A stretch of 64,000 bases of DNA, taken from contig NZ_CP162553.1 of assembly GCF_040939785.1 (NCBI RefSeq), forward strand, positions 2,852,001-2,916,000, written 5' to 3'. A program made the position numbers and the translations under genes. This stretch comes from Bradyrhizobium lupini. Its GTDB lineage: Bacteria; Pseudomonadota; Alphaproteobacteria; Rhizobiales; Xanthobacteraceae. A model generated the notes under the pieces. That model did not search any database. It was not told where the DNA came from and was given only the letters and a program-made list of their open reading frames with translations. Shown here in pieces: positions 38,726-47,857 of the stretch; positions within the stretch are counted from its first letter, which is position 1; each line of letters opens with the position of its first letter.

Positions 38726-40329
38726 GCTTCCACCGCGCGGCCCTTGAGCGCGAACAGGCCGCGCGGCCGTTTTTGAATGAACAGGATGATGAGAACGAGG
38801 ATGGCGATCTTGCCGAGCACGGCGCCGGCGACCGGCTCCAGGAATTTGTTGGCGATGCCGAGCGTGAAGGCGCCGACCAGCGTGCCCCAGAGATTGCCGA
38901 CGCCACCGAACACCACGACCATGAAGCTGTCGATGATGTAGCTCTGGCCGAGATTGGGGCTGACATTGTCGATCTGCGACAGCGCCACGCCGGCGATGCC
39001 CGCAATGCCCGAGCCGAGACCAAAAGTCAGCGCGTCGACCCGCGAAGTGGCGATGCCCATCGAAGCCGCCATGCGCCGGTTCTGTGTCACCGCGCGCATC
39101 TCGAGCCCGAGTGCCGTGTAGCGCAGCATCGCGAGCAGAATGACGAACACCGCGAGCGTGAAGACAAGGATCCAGAGCCGGTTATAGGTGACCGTGATCT
39201 GGCCGATCTCAAACGCGCCGCTCATCCAGGAGGGGTTGCCGACCTCGCGGTTGGTCGGGCCGAACATGGTGCGCACGGCCTGCTGCAGCACCAGCGACAG
39301 GCCCCAGGTCGCCAGCAGCGTCTCCAGCGGACGGCCATAGAGAAAGCGGATGATGCTGCGCTCGATCACGACGCCGAGCGCGCCGGCCACCAGGAAGGCG
39401 AGCGGCACGGCGATCAGCAGCGAATAGTCGAACAGGACGGGATAGCGGGTACGGATCACCTCCTGCACCACGAAGGTGGTGTAGGCCCCGATCATCACCA
39501 TCTCGCCATGGGCCATGTTGATGACGCCCATCACGCCGAACGTGATGGCAAGCCCGATCGCAGCAAGCAGCAGCACCGAACCGAGCGAGAGGCCGTACCA
39601 GGCATTCTGCACCATCGACCAGACCGCGAGCGAACTTTGGATCGAGCCGATTGCGCTCGCGGCAGCCTTGGTCACCGAGGCCGGCTGGTCGCCCATGCCG
39701 GTCAGCAGCGCCATCGCCTCCTGGTCGCCGCGCGCCTTGATGGTGGCAACGGCTTCGAGCTTCTCGAGCTCGGTGGCATCCGGCTTGAACAACAGGATCG
39801 CCGCGCGGGCGTCGCCCAGCGCAGCCTTGACGGATCGGTTGGTTTCCTTGGCGAGCGCGCCATCGACCGCTTCGAGCGACGTCTCCTCATGCGACTTGAA
39901 GACGGATTGCGCGGCCTGGAGCCGCGCTCCGATGTCGGGTGACTGCAGCGTCAGGCTGCCGATCGCCGCATCGACGCTGCGGCGAAGGCGGTTGTTGAGG
40001 CGGACCGCGCTCGCACTGTCGGGCACGCTGGCCACGGCCTGACCGGTCGCGGCATCGATCGACTTGCCGTCGGTGCCGGTGACGTAAACCTTCTTGCTAT
40101 CAGGGTCGGCCATGAGCCGGCCGTCCTGAAGCGCGCTGATGATCGGAAAGGCAAGGGTATTGCCGCTGCCCGCGACCACGCCGATCGCCTCTTCCGTGTC
40201 GGAATAATCGTCGTTGGCGAATTTGGCGACCGCATCTTCGAACGGGCCGGCCAAGGCCGGCAGTGCGAACGCGATCAGGAAGAACGAGAGCAGGAGCGAA
40301 CAGAGGCGGGCGGACAAATTGGCTGGCAC
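38722..40329 (-). CDS. urtB: urea ABC transporter permease UrtB
   Basis: 535 aa from a GTG at 40329 (ribosome-site-like CCGGGG); the frame is open to ATG-like codon 40395 but the added part is arginine-rich. A signal peptide (to about ALA, residue 27) precedes a roughly 200-residue periplasmic helical domain, then a LivH-like permease with about eight spans (LAAIGLAITFGVMGVINMAH). The long periplasmic prefix is usual for UrtB and absent from LivH. Confidence 0.92.
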   Translation of the reverse strand: MPANLSARLCSLLLSFFLIAFALPALAGPFEDAVAKFANDDYSDTEEAIGVVAGSGNTLAFPIISALQDGRLMADPDSKKVYVTGTDGKSIDAATGQAVASVPDSASAVRLNNRLRRSVDAAIGSLTLQSPDIGARLQAAQSVFKSHEETSLEAVDGALAKETNRSVKAALGDARAAILLFKPDATELEKLEAVATIKARGDQEAMALLTGMGDQPASVTKAAASAIGSIQSSLAVWSMVQNAWYGLSLGSVLLLAAIGLAITFGVMGVINMAHGEMVMIGAYTTFVVQEVIRTRYPVLFDYSLLIAVPLAFLVAGALGVVIERSIIRFLYGRPLETLLATWGLSLVLQQAVRTMFGPTNREVGNPSWMSGAFEIGQITVTYNRLWILVFTLAVFVILLAMLRYTALGLEMRAVTQNRRMAASMGIATSRVDALTFGLGSGIAGIAGVALSQIDNVSPNLGQSYIIDSFMVVVFGGVGNLWGTLVGAFTLGIANKFLEPVAGAVLGKIAILVLIILFIQKRPRGLFALKGRAVEA

Positions 40330-40355
40330 TGTGAAAGACCCCGGCAGAAAAGGGT

Positions 40356-40385
40356 GGAGAAGGCGGCGGGATCGCCGCCCTCTCC
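40356..40385 (-). other. intercistronic stem-loop between urtA and urtB
   Basis: Arms GGAGAAGGCGGCG and CGCCGCCCTCTCC pair with one mismatch around a 4-base loop, in the 84-base urtA-urtB gap. No U-run follows. Hairpins at this spot commonly protect the binding-protein mRNA so that it is made in excess over the permease. Confidence 0.55.
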
Positions 40386-40413
40386 GATCGTGCAATGGAG
40401 CGTCAGATCCGGA

Positions 40414-41736
40414 TCAGGAGCCCGAACCGAGGCACTTGTTGGTCTTGGTGTTGAAGTTACCGCACTTCTTGCCGACCCAGTCGCCGACCAGGTCCTTGGA
40501 GCCGTCGAGCTCCTTCGACCAGGCGTCGCCCGCGACAAGACCCGGGGTCTTCCACACCACGTCGAACTGGCCGTTGGCTTTGATTTCGCCAATGAACACC
40601 GGCTTGGTGATGTGATGGTTCGGAAGCATCTTGGAGGTGCCGCCGGTCAGGTTCTTGGCTTCGATGCCGGGGAGCGCATCGATCACCTTGTCCGGATCGG
40701 TCGACTTCACCTTCTCGACCGCCTTGATCCACATGTCGAAGCCGATCACGTGCGCTTCCATCGGATCGTTGGTCACGCGCTTCGGATTCTTGGTGTAGGT
40801 CTGCCACGCCTTGATGAACTTCTCGTTCTCCGGCGACTTGATCGACTGGAAATAGTTCCAGGCGGCGAGATGGCCGAGCAGCGGCTTGGTGTCGATGCCG
40901 GCGATTTCTTCCTCACCCACCGAGAACGCGACGACCGGGATGTCCTTCGCCTTGATGCCCTGGTTGCCGAGCTCCTTGTAGAAAGGAACGTTGGCGTCGC
41001 CGTTGATGGTCGAGACCACAGCGGTCTTCTTGCCGGCCGAGCCGAACTTCTTGATGTCGGCCACGATCGTCTGCCAGTCGGAATGACCGAACGGCGTGTA
41101 GTTGATCATGATGTCTTCCTGGGCGACACCCTTGGACTTCAGGTAGGCTTCCAGGATCTTGTTGGTGGTGCGCGGATAGACGTAGTCGGTGCCTGCGAGC
41201 ACCCAGCGCTTCACCTTCTCGTCCTTCATCAGATAGTCGACGGCGGGGATCGCCTGCTGGTTCGGCGCGGCGCCGGTGTAGAACACGTTGCGCTCGCTCT
41301 CCTCGCCCTCGTACTGCACGGGGTAGAACAGGATGCTGTTCAGCTCCTTGAACACCGGGAGCACCGACTTCCGTGACACCGAGGTCCAGCAGCCGAACAC
41401 GACCGAGACCTTGTCCTTGGTGATCAGCTCGCGCGCCTTCTCGGCGAACAGCGGCCAGTTCGAAGCGGGATCGACGACCACGGCTTCGAGCTTCTTGCCG
41501 TTGACGCCGCCCTTCTTGTTCTGCTCGTCGATCAGGAAGAGGATGGTGTCCTTCAGCGTGGTTTCGCTGATGGCCATGGTGCCGGAGAGGGAGTGAAGCA
41601 CGCCGACCTTGATGGTGTCGTCCGCGGCTTTCGCACCAGAAATGGAAGCCAGACCAAGCATCAGTCCGGCGGTCGCGGCGAGAACGCCACGGCGGCTAAA
41701 TGGCGCCGCTATATCGTGAGTGGATTTGCTATGCAT
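40414..41736 (-). CDS. urtA: urea ABC transporter substrate-binding protein UrtA
   Basis: 440-aa periplasmic urea receptor. The N-terminus carries a twin-arginine motif (SRRGVLA, Arg15-Arg16) before a hydrophobic stretch ending AKA-ADD, suggesting Tat export. The mature part opens DTIKVGVLHSLSGTMAISE, the UrtA/AmiC-like type I receptor start, and includes NYFQSIKSPENEKFIKAW. First gene of urtABCDE-ure, 65 bases downstream of the predicted sigma-54 transcription start. Confidence 0.95.
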   Translation of the reverse strand: MHSKSTHDIAAPFSRRGVLAATAGLMLGLASISGAKAADDTIKVGVLHSLSGTMAISETTLKDTILFLIDEQNKKGGVNGKKLEAVVVDPASNWPLFAEKARELITKDKVSVVFGCWTSVSRKSVLPVFKELNSILFYPVQYEGEESERNVFYTGAAPNQQAIPAVDYLMKDEKVKRWVLAGTDYVYPRTTNKILEAYLKSKGVAQEDIMINYTPFGHSDWQTIVADIKKFGSAGKKTAVVSTINGDANVPFYKELGNQGIKAKDIPVVAFSVGEEEIAGIDTKPLLGHLAAWNYFQSIKSPENEKFIKAWQTYTKNPKRVTNDPMEAHVIGFDMWIKAVEKVKSTDPDKVIDALPGIEAKNLTGGTSKMLPNHHITKPVFIGEIKANGQFDVVWKTPGLVAGDAWSKELDGSKDLVGDWVGKKCGNFNTKTNKCLGSGS

Positions 41737-42238
41737 GAGTGTCTCATCTCCCTGACGCAGACGTGAAAAACGCTGCGAAACGGCCCCAACGGCCGCCTGC
41801 GATTAACGGATTCGCAAGAACTGTGCCATGGATTAGACACCCTTCAACCGATTGTTTTTGCTGGTGAAATTGGCAGAAAACGAAGTATTGCACGGGCCGC
41901 GCCGCCTAAACATTGAGCAATTCTAATGTATGCGAATGCGGCAGGCAGGTTATTTTCTGAGCAAATTGTCACTCTGGCTAAATTTCCGGCATAACTATTT
42001 CTGCACCGCGATCGCCGTTTCTGTGGGGCGTGCCTTGAAAGCGCCGCCTCAATGTTCCATATGAGGTCGAGGTCTCTTGCAGATCAGGAGACCGTTGCGA
42101 GCCGCGTGTTCTTAAGCCCTTACGGGCGTCTGGCTTGCCCCATCCCATCAAGCCATCCGACACCCCAAACACGCAGGTGTCCCACTCGACACCCTTTTGC
42201 GCGCGCCGCGCCGAATGCGCCGGGCGCCCGCTTTTGAC
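41737..42238. other. 502-base divergent intergenic region, urtA / RNA helicase
   Basis: AT-rich compared with its surroundings. The urtA side holds the sigma-54 promoter. On the helicase side TTGTCA (41966-41971) and CATAAC (41990-41995), 18 bases apart, are a weak promoter candidate. That would leave the helicase a leader of about 235 bases, as is usual for cold-shock mRNAs. No coding frame or NtrC palindrome convinced me. Confidence 0.5.
41814..41828 (-). promoter_or_regulatory. sigma-54 promoter of the urt-ure cluster
   Basis: Minus strand reads TGGCAC-N5-TTGC with GG and GC at the exact -24/-12 spacing. Predicted start about 41802, 65 bases before the urtA ATG. It fits NtrC-controlled expression under nitrogen limitation; no enhancer site was identified with confidence. 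Confidence 0.75.
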
Positions 42239-44065
42239 ATGGAAAGAACCCATCTTTTGACTTCGTTTCAGGATTTCGGCCTCGCCGAGCCCATCGCCCG
42301 TGCTCTCACCGAAGAGAACTACGTCACCCCCACCCCCATCCAAGCCCAGACAATTCCGACCGCGCTGACCGGCCGCGACGTCGTCGGCATCGCCCAAACC
42401 GGAACCGGCAAGACCGCGTCCTTCGCGCTGCCGATCCTGCACCGCCTGCTCGAGAATCGCATCAAGCCGCAGCCGAAGACGACCCGCGTCCTGGTGCTGT
42501 CGCCGACCCGCGAACTGTCCGGCCAGATCCTCGACAGTTTCAACGCCTATGGCCGTCACATCCGCCTGTCCTCGACGCTCGCCATCGGCGGCGTGCCGAT
42601 GGGCCGTCAGGTCCGCTCGCTGATGCAGGGCGTCGAGGTGCTGGTCGCCACCCCCGGCCGTTTGCTCGACCTCGTGCAGAGCAACGGACTGAAGCTTGGC
42701 AGCGTCGAATTCCTCGTGCTCGACGAGGCGGACCGCATGCTCGACATGGGCTTCATCAACGACATCCGCAAAATCGTCGCCAAGCTGCCGATCAAGCGGC
42801 AGACGCTGTTCTTCTCGGCCACCATGCCGAAGGACATCGCCGAGTTGGCCGACGCCATGCTGCGCGACCCCGCCCGCGTCGCGGTGACCCCGGTCTCCTC
42901 GACCGTGGAGCGCATCCAGCAGCGCATCATCCAGGTCGACTTCTCCGCCAAGCCGGCGTTCCTCGCCCAGCTGTTGAAGCAGGAGCAGGTCAACCGCGCG
43001 CTGGTTTTCACCCGCACCAAACACGGCGCGGACAAGGTGGTGAAGACGCTCGAGAAGGCCGGCATCCCCGCCAGCGCCATCCACGGCAACAAGTCGCAGA
43101 ACCACCGCGAACGGACACTCGCTCTGTTCCGCACCGGCGAGATCCGTACCCTGGTCGCCACCGATATCGCCGCCCGCGGCATCGATGTCGACGGCATCAC
43201 CCACGTCATCAATTTCGATCTGCCCAACGTGCCGGAGACCTATGTGCACCGCATCGGGCGCACCGCGCGCGCGGGTGCCGAGGGCACCGCGATCTCGCTG
43301 GTCGCAGGCGGCGAGGAACTCGCCTATCTCCGCGACATCGAGCGGCTGATCAAAGTGGCGCTGCCGCGTGAGGATCGCCGCACCGACGCCGGCCGCCGCG
43401 ATGCGGGCCCTCCCCCGCAGCAGCAACGACAGGGTCGGCCGGGCCGCCCGGGCCAGCGTCCGCAAGGCGCAAGGCATGGTGAGGGACGCCACGCTGACGG
43501 TCGCCGTGCCGACGAAAGGCATGCGGACGGGCGCCACCACAGTGCCGCCAAGCAGGGCGACGGAAGGCCCGGCAGTGGCCCGAAGGCAGCTCCTCGCAGC
43601 CGCTCCGGAGGCAAGGCGCATTCTTCGCCAAACGCCCGTCCGGAACAGCGTTCCGCGCATAGCGCCGGGGCGTCTGATGGGATACAAGGCGTTGCCTTTT
43701 TGCGCCGCGAGTCGGCCGAACGGCCAACCGAACCGCAAACCCCATTCGCACTAGCCGTCCACGACCTGGAGAAATTCATGGCTAAGGAAGAGCTGATCCA
43801 GTTCGAAGGACTGGTCACCGAAATCCTCCCCGACGCGCGCTACCGCGTGCAGCTCGACGCCGGACACGAGATCGTCGCCTACACCGCCGGCAAGATGAAG
43901 AAGAACCGCATCAAGACTCTGGCGGGCGACCGCGTGACGGTAGAGATGTCGCCCTATGACCTCGAAAAGGGCCGGCTGATTTTCCGCCACAAGGACGAAC
44001 GTCCGAGCGGGATGGGCGGACCTCCGCGTCCCGGACAGCGCGGCGGCCAGTTCCGCCGCCGCTAG
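42239..44065 (+). CDS. rhlE: RhlE-type DEAD-box RNA helicase, reading frame continuing in phase through IF-1
   Basis: The open frame is 608 codons. Residues 1 to about 385 are a DEAD-box core: Q-motif [31 protein letters not shown], and [11 protein letters not shown] low-complexity Arg/Gly/Gln-rich RNA-binding tail follows (about 390-500). No stop intervenes before a full IF-1 (from residue 514). A one-base slip near 43708-43722 would instead give the tail [12 protein letters not shown] and stop at TAG 43752-43754, 23 bases before the IF-1 ATG. So the true helicase may end at 43754, and the fusion could be an indel artefact. Confidence 0.85.
   Translation: MERTHLLTSFQDFGLAEPIARALTEENYVTPTPIQAQTIPTALTGRDVVGIAQTGTGKTASFALPILHRLLENRIKPQPKTTRVLVLSPTRELSGQILDSFNAYGRHIRLSSTLAIGGVPMGRQVRSLMQGVEVLVATPGRLLDLVQSNGLKLGSVEFLVLDEADRMLDMGFINDIRKIVAKLPIKRQTLFFSATMPKDIAELADAMLRDPARVAVTPVSSTVERIQQRIIQVDFSAKPAFLAQLLKQEQVNRALVFTRTKHGADKVVKTLEKAGIPASAIHGNKSQNHRERTLALFRTGEIRTLVATDIAARGIDVDGITHVINFDLPNVPETYVHRIGRTARAGAEGTAISLVAGGEELAYLRDIERLIKVALPREDRRTDAGRRDAGPPPQQQRQGRPGRPGQRPQGARHGEGRHADGRRADERHADGRHHSAAKQGDGRPGSGPKAAPRSRSGGKAHSSPNARPEQRSAHSAGASDGIQGVAFLRRESAERPTEPQTPFALAVHDLEKFMAKEELIQFEGLVTEILPDARYRVQLDAGHEIVAYTAGKMKKNRIKTLAGDRVTVEMSPYDLEKGRLIFRHKDERPSGMGGPPRPGQRGGQFRRR
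43778..44065 (+). CDS. infA: translation initiation factor IF-1
   Basis: 95 aa from ATG 43778, preceded by the ribosome site GGAG six bases upstream, so IF-1 can be made on its own whatever the state of the helicase frame. [19 protein letters not shown]-like [14 protein letters not shown] and the KMKKNRI loop are the S1/OB-fold of IF-1, which occupies the ribosomal A site. The family norm is 72 residues; here a Gly/Arg/Pro-rich tail of about 23 residues follows. Upstream helicase and downstream CspA suggest a cold-response RNA group. Confidence 0.9.
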   Translation: MAKEELIQFEGLVTEILPDARYRVQLDAGHEIVAYTAGKMKKNRIKTLAGDRVTVEMSPYDLEKGRLIFRHKDERPSGMGGPPRPGQRGGQFRRR

Positions 44066-44112
44066 CGGGGCCCCAGCGCGCGAGCGCGGACCTGTAATTC
44101 CGACGTGTATGC

Positions 44113-44141
44113 TGATCCGCCGTGACCATCACGGCGGATCA
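44113..44141. repeat. perfect 13-bp inverted repeat after infA
   Basis: TGATCCGCCGTGA and TCACGGCGGATCA pair perfectly around a 3-base loop, followed by six As. Lacking a T-run in either reading direction, it is not a textbook terminator, but it is one of the most stable structures in the window and may end or protect the infA mRNA. The 269-base gap to cspA is otherwise non-coding and includes the probable long cspA leader. Confidence 0.6.
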
Positions 44142-44334
44142 AAAAATCGTGCACGTCAGCATTGTTTTGGGTGTCTGTTTCCAATAAAATGACTTAATCG
44201 ATTTTCGGCCGGACGACATTAGCATCCACCGGTACAGCCGGTTCAGACACGCTGACGACCCTTCCAAAAATTCGATCTAACCTGTCCGCGCAAGCGGGCT
44301 CTGACATTGTGTTATCTGAGAAGGGACTACCCCC

Positions 44335-44547
44335 ATGAGCATGGGAACCGTGAAGTGGTTTAACGCGACCAAAGGCTTCGGCTTCATCCAGCCCGACGAT
44401 GGCGGCCAGGACGTGTTCGTTCACATCAGCGCTGTGGAGCGTGCAGGCCTCGGCACGCTGCGCGAAGGTCAGAAGATCTCCTACGAGATCGTCGCCGACC
44501 GCCGTTCCGGCAAGTCGGCAGCCGACAACCTCCGCTCCGCCGGCTGA
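44335..44547 (+). CDS. cspA: cold-shock protein CspA family
   Basis: 70-aa single OB-fold RNA chaperone. Both nucleic-acid motifs are present: [12 protein letters not shown] (RNP1 type) and DVFVHISAV (RNP2 type). GAGAAGGGA gives a ribosome site 8 bases before the ATG. A strong terminator lies 47 bases downstream, so it is monocistronic. Proximity to helicase and IF-1 fits a shared role in RNA handling at low temperature. Confidence 0.95.
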   Translation: MSMGTVKWFNATKGFGFIQPDDGGQDVFVHISAVERAGLGTLREGQKISYEIVADRRSGKSAADNLRSAG

Positions 44548-44593
44548 GCCTACCGCTTACGGGCCCCGATCGGCTCGAGCGAACCAATCAATG

Positions 44594-44625
44594 AAAAGGC
44601 CGGGCGCGATGCCCGGCCTTTTTTT
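44594..44625 (+). terminator. rho-independent terminator of cspA
   Basis: AAAAGGCCGGGC / GCCCGGCCTTTT arms, 5-base loop, then a T-run of seven. The convergent pseudopilin gene ends just beyond and could use the A-run side. Confidence 0.88.
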
Positions 44626-44648
44626 ATTCCAGGATCTGCTCTCGTATT

Positions 44649-45287
44649 TCAGCACGGCGACTTTACACCCGTGTAAGGAACGCAGGTGACCTGGCGCGGC
44701 CGCGTGTAGGAGACATCGCTCAGCGTGATGCCCGTCTTCAGGACGAATTTGACAGAAGGCGTGTAGACGTAACTCGCCTGACTGAAGATAAGGTAGGTCG
44801 ACGCGATCAAGAGCGATGGCGGAATCATCGAGGTGACCGTGGTGCCAGCTACCAGAGTCGGGGGCGGAGCCGTCAGCGTGGCCTGCGTCGCACCGTTGGC
44901 AATGGTGGCGGACTTGCTCCATTGAATCTTGGCGACCTTGCTTGAGTCGATATAGATCTGAAGGACCGTGCCGTTCACGAGCGTAGCGTCGTACGGCATG
45001 ATCATCGATATGCTTGCCGTGAACGTGTCCTGCATGTCGCCATCGTCGACCGATGTCGACTGCGACGTCAAATCGGACAGAGTCCGTGCAATCATTGTGA
45101 CTTTGCGATTGATCGCCACGGCCGATGAAAATTCGACGGTCCCGAAGAACATCACCAGCATCAGCGGCACGATGACCGCGAACTCGGTCGCCGCGATCGC
45201 ACGCGTGTCGGCGACGAAGTCGCGCACGGAGCTACGGGCATTCCTCCAGATATTCGCAATCGCCTGCATCTGTCCGCTCGGATCCAT
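44649..45287 (-). CDS. TadE/TadG-type pseudopilin
   Basis: 212 aa. Polar leader to about residue 30, then IAATEFAVIVPLMLVMFFG: a prepilin-like helix with Glu at +5 (Glu35) and Ala instead of Gly before the cut. The rest is an extracytoplasmic beta-rich domain. Minor pseudopilins of this type sit at the base of Tad pili. Five bases follow the stop of the next pseudopilin gene upstream, so the two form an operon. It is transcribed opposite to the main cpa genes. Confidence 0.8.
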   Translation of the reverse strand: MDPSGQMQAIANIWRNARSSVRDFVADTRAIAATEFAVIVPLMLVMFFGTVEFSSAVAINRKVTMIARTLSDLTSQSTSVDDGDMQDTFTASISMIMPYDATLVNGTVLQIYIDSSKVAKIQWSKSATIANGATQATLTAPPPTLVAGTTVTSMIPPSLLIASTYLIFSQASYVYTPSVKFVLKTGITLSDVSYTRPRQVTCVPYTGVKSPC

Positions 45288-45292
45288 CTGTC

Positions 45293-45865
45293 TCAGAAGG
45301 GTTCATTCTTGAAGGCCGCGGTCGCAATCAGCAGCCGCTTGTTGTTGCAGCCCATGTTGAAGCCAAGGCCAGTGACGAAGAGCGGCCACTGATAGAACAG
45401 CCGCACCACGACGACCTGGTTGGCGGCCCCGGCACTGTACTGCACGCCGGTTGGATTGAAGCTGCAGGAATCACCATAATTGGTGAGGCTCAGCGCTCCG
45501 AACGAGTTTGTACTCACGACGTCGACGTAGAGCTTGGTGCAATCAAACAGCGCCGGGATCTGGCTGCAGACGTAAGCCTTGAACGTCGTTTGCGAGCAGG
45601 GTGTGCTGACGCCGGAGACCGCGCAGGCCGTGAGCGTGCCGGATTGCGCCTGCCCGGTCAGCAACACGCGCGCAGAATTTTGCGAGGCACTCTCGAGCAC
45701 CTGGCTCGCCAGGAACATCAGCGCCGACTCGATGATGGCGAACAGCAACGCAAAGAACATCGGCGCAACGAGCGCGAACTCGACGGCTGCGGAGCCGCGG
45801 CGGCTGCCACGAAACCGGCGCAACGTGGCGAGGAGCGTGAATCTCGTAGGTGCAGGCGAAGGCAT
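45293..45865 (-). CDS. TadE-type pseudopilin
   Basis: 190 aa from ATG 45865 (GGGGAATTTG ribosome site). A basic leader ends RRG, then SAAVEFALVAPMFFALLFAI: predicted prepilin cut after Gly24 with Glu at +5. The C-terminal domain has several Cys (TACAVSGVSTPC, FDCTKLY) likely to form disulfides. First gene of the minus-strand pseudopilin pair; processed by CpaA, encoded at 48359. Confidence 0.82.
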   Translation of the reverse strand: MPSPAPTRFTLLATLRRFRGSRRGSAAVEFALVAPMFFALLFAIIESALMFLASQVLESASQNSARVLLTGQAQSGTLTACAVSGVSTPCSQTTFKAYVCSQIPALFDCTKLYVDVVSTNSFGALSLTNYGDSCSFNPTGVQYSAGAANQVVVVRLFYQWPLFVTGLGFNMGCNNKRLLIATAAFKNEPF

Positions 45866-46121
45866 CAAATTCCCCAGCAGCAGCAATCATCTGCCATGTT
45901 CAATAGCGGAAACTGATTGTTTAAGTGTTTCAGGCGATCCGCACCCGGCGGCCCGGGCCGTTAAGAGCGCGTTAACCGCGAACGACCCGGACCAGGGAGA
46001 CGAGGACACGGAAAGAGAAACTCGCGCGCGTGCGGCGGGCGGGGACGATCCTTGCCCCCAAATCCGCCAATCAAACTTGCTGGTTGGTCTTACTTGGTTC
46101 GTCTTGCTCAGTTCGCCTTAG

Positions 46122-46616
46122 TCAGTTCGTCTTGGCGCCCGCACCGGCACTGCCGCTCGCCGAGCTGCTCAACGAACCGGCCTGGCTCATCGTGCTGTTG
46201 AAGTAGGTGTCGCTGTCGCCGAGCGTCACGCGGCGCTGGCAAAGCGGCGCGCAGCTGTAGGACTCGCGTTCGATCCCGCGATAGACGGTAACGAGCCGGT
46301 CGCTCGGACCTTCGACCTGGACCTGGCGGTCGACCAGGATCTCGCCGCCGCGGTCGAGCGCGATGAAATTGGTGGCGCCATAGCCCTTTCCGGTGACGAC
46401 GATCATGCCGCCGGGCTGGAGCGTGACGTCGGCGATCAGGGGATTGCCGACCACGATGGTTGCCACCTTGCCAGGCAGCCGCACCAGCTTGGCCTGGTCG
46501 ACATTGACGGCGATGGTATCGGCGGACTCGGCAATGACGGCAGCCGGCGATGCCAGCACCGCTGTCGCAACCAGAAGACAGACGCGCGCATGACGGCGCA
46601 GCAGTTGTTTACGCAT
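46122..46616 (-). CDS. standalone pilus-assembly N-terminal (CpaC-N/RcpA-N-like) protein
   Basis: 164 aa with a signal peptide (to about residue 29). Residues 34-115 match the N-terminal domain of CpaC secretins: VDQAKLVRLPGKVATIVVGNPLIADVTLQ parallels the equivalent stretch of the real CpaC at 49805. There is no secretin pore domain. A Cys pair (SYSCAPLCQRR) and a Ser/Gly/Ala-rich tail follow. May be a periplasmic assembly factor for the pilus. Upstream of, and in line with, the pseudopilin pair, with a 256-base gap. Confidence 0.78.
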   Translation of the reverse strand: MRKQLLRRHARVCLLVATAVLASPAAVIAESADTIAVNVDQAKLVRLPGKVATIVVGNPLIADVTLQPGGMIVVTGKGYGATNFIALDRGGEILVDRQVQVEGPSDRLVTVYRGIERESYSCAPLCQRRVTLGDSDTYFNSTMSQAGSLSSSASGSAGAGAKTN

Positions 46617-46768
46617 ACTCTTACCCCCGGGACGTCACAAACCGGCAGAAGCGATCAGATAACAGCCGAGCCGGTGCCCGACCCGGCTAACCTGCCCTCA
46701 ATTCGTGAACGTTCCGCAAACTCTCGGACTATTGTTTGAACGGACTGGCGTTCGCGGCTCTCGAGAAC

Positions 46769-47596
46769 CTAGCGGCGGAACGGATAGGCAAGCTGCCCTC
46801 CGATTTCCTTCGGCATGGTGGCTTCATCCTTGCCGTAATCCTGCGGCAGTTGCCCCTCGGGCATGCGGAAAGTGCCGAACAGCAAGTCCCAGATCGGGAA
46901 CGTGCCGGCAAAATTGGTGTCGCCGCCCTCTGCTAGCGCGGTGTGGTGCCAACGGTGGAACACCGGCGTCGCCAACACATATTTGAACGGCCCGAAGGTC
47001 CAGTTCAGGTTGGCGTGCACGAAGGCCGAATGGAAGGTCGTGAACGGGGCGAGCCAGACCATGGCGTTCGGCGAAATGCCGGCCATCAGCAGCACGACGT
47101 CGACCGCGATGGTACCGAGCACGAGATTGACGGGATGGAAGCGGGCCGCAGAAATCCAGCTGATCTCCTCCGAGGAGTGGTGGATCGCGTGGTACTTCCA
47201 GAACCCACCGCCGTGGAACAACCGGTGCAGCCAGTACAGCATGAAATCGGACAGCACCAGGAACAGCATGGCCTGGACCCAGAGCGGCAATAGCGCCAGC
47301 GGGCCGTGGCCATTGTCGTAGAAGGCGATGAGCCCGTCGGCATCATGGATGTTGAAGACGAAGCTCGCACCGACGATCAGAAGGCCGATCCGCATGACAC
47401 GTGCGAACACCGGAACGATAAACCAGTAGCAGATGTCCGTGACGATCTCCCGCTTGCGCCACCACGGCACGCCGGGATTGCAGGCCCAGACATGCTCGAG
47501 CACGGTGAAGACCACCGCGAGCGCGAAGGTCGCGGGGATCACCTTCGCGATGGTCTCGCCAAGCATCAGGGCGATTTCCATGGGCAGGCTCGACAT
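46769..47596 (-). CDS. sterol desaturase / fatty acid hydroxylase family membrane protein
   Basis: 275 aa, about four to five spans. The three di-iron histidine clusters are present: HRLFH (124-128), HAIHH (136-140) and HRWHH (214-218). The enzyme should use oxygen to hydroxylate or desaturate a lipid in the inner membrane; bacterial substrates include carotenoids, hopanoids and fatty acids and cannot be told here. It interrupts the Tad locus and diverges from flp, so it is probably unrelated to pili. Confidence 0.85.
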   Translation of the reverse strand: MSSLPMEIALMLGETIAKVIPATFALAVVFTVLEHVWACNPGVPWWRKREIVTDICYWFIVPVFARVMRIGLLIVGASFVFNIHDADGLIAFYDNGHGPLALLPLWVQAMLFLVLSDFMLYWLHRLFHGGGFWKYHAIHHSSEEISWISAARFHPVNLVLGTIAVDVVLLMAGISPNAMVWLAPFTTFHSAFVHANLNWTFGPFKYVLATPVFHRWHHTALAEGGDTNFAGTFPIWDLLFGTFRMPEGQLPQDYGKDEATMPKEIGGQLAYPFRR

Positions 47597-47857
47597 TGTC
47601 GCCTCTCTTGCGAATTGCTGGTCCCGCCTACGCGTACTCCCCCAAATTTAAGGGAGGGTGAAGCCGGTGCTGCGCTTGCTGCACATCCGGAACCGGAACG
47701 AATTGCAGCTGGCTGCCTTAAGGCGAAATTCACTCTGGCCAGCGGCAAGCGCGTTTGCCCGATCGAATTAACTCTCCCGAAAGAGCTCGGATCTCATGGT
47801 CGTTGCGTCAAGCACACCGCCGAACGAGGCGATCCCACCCCAGATGGAGTTTTGTTC

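Noticed and set aside
41978..43738. 586-codon minus-strand open frame
   Set aside because: Antisense to the RNA helicase; low-complexity and without ribosome site or homology character.
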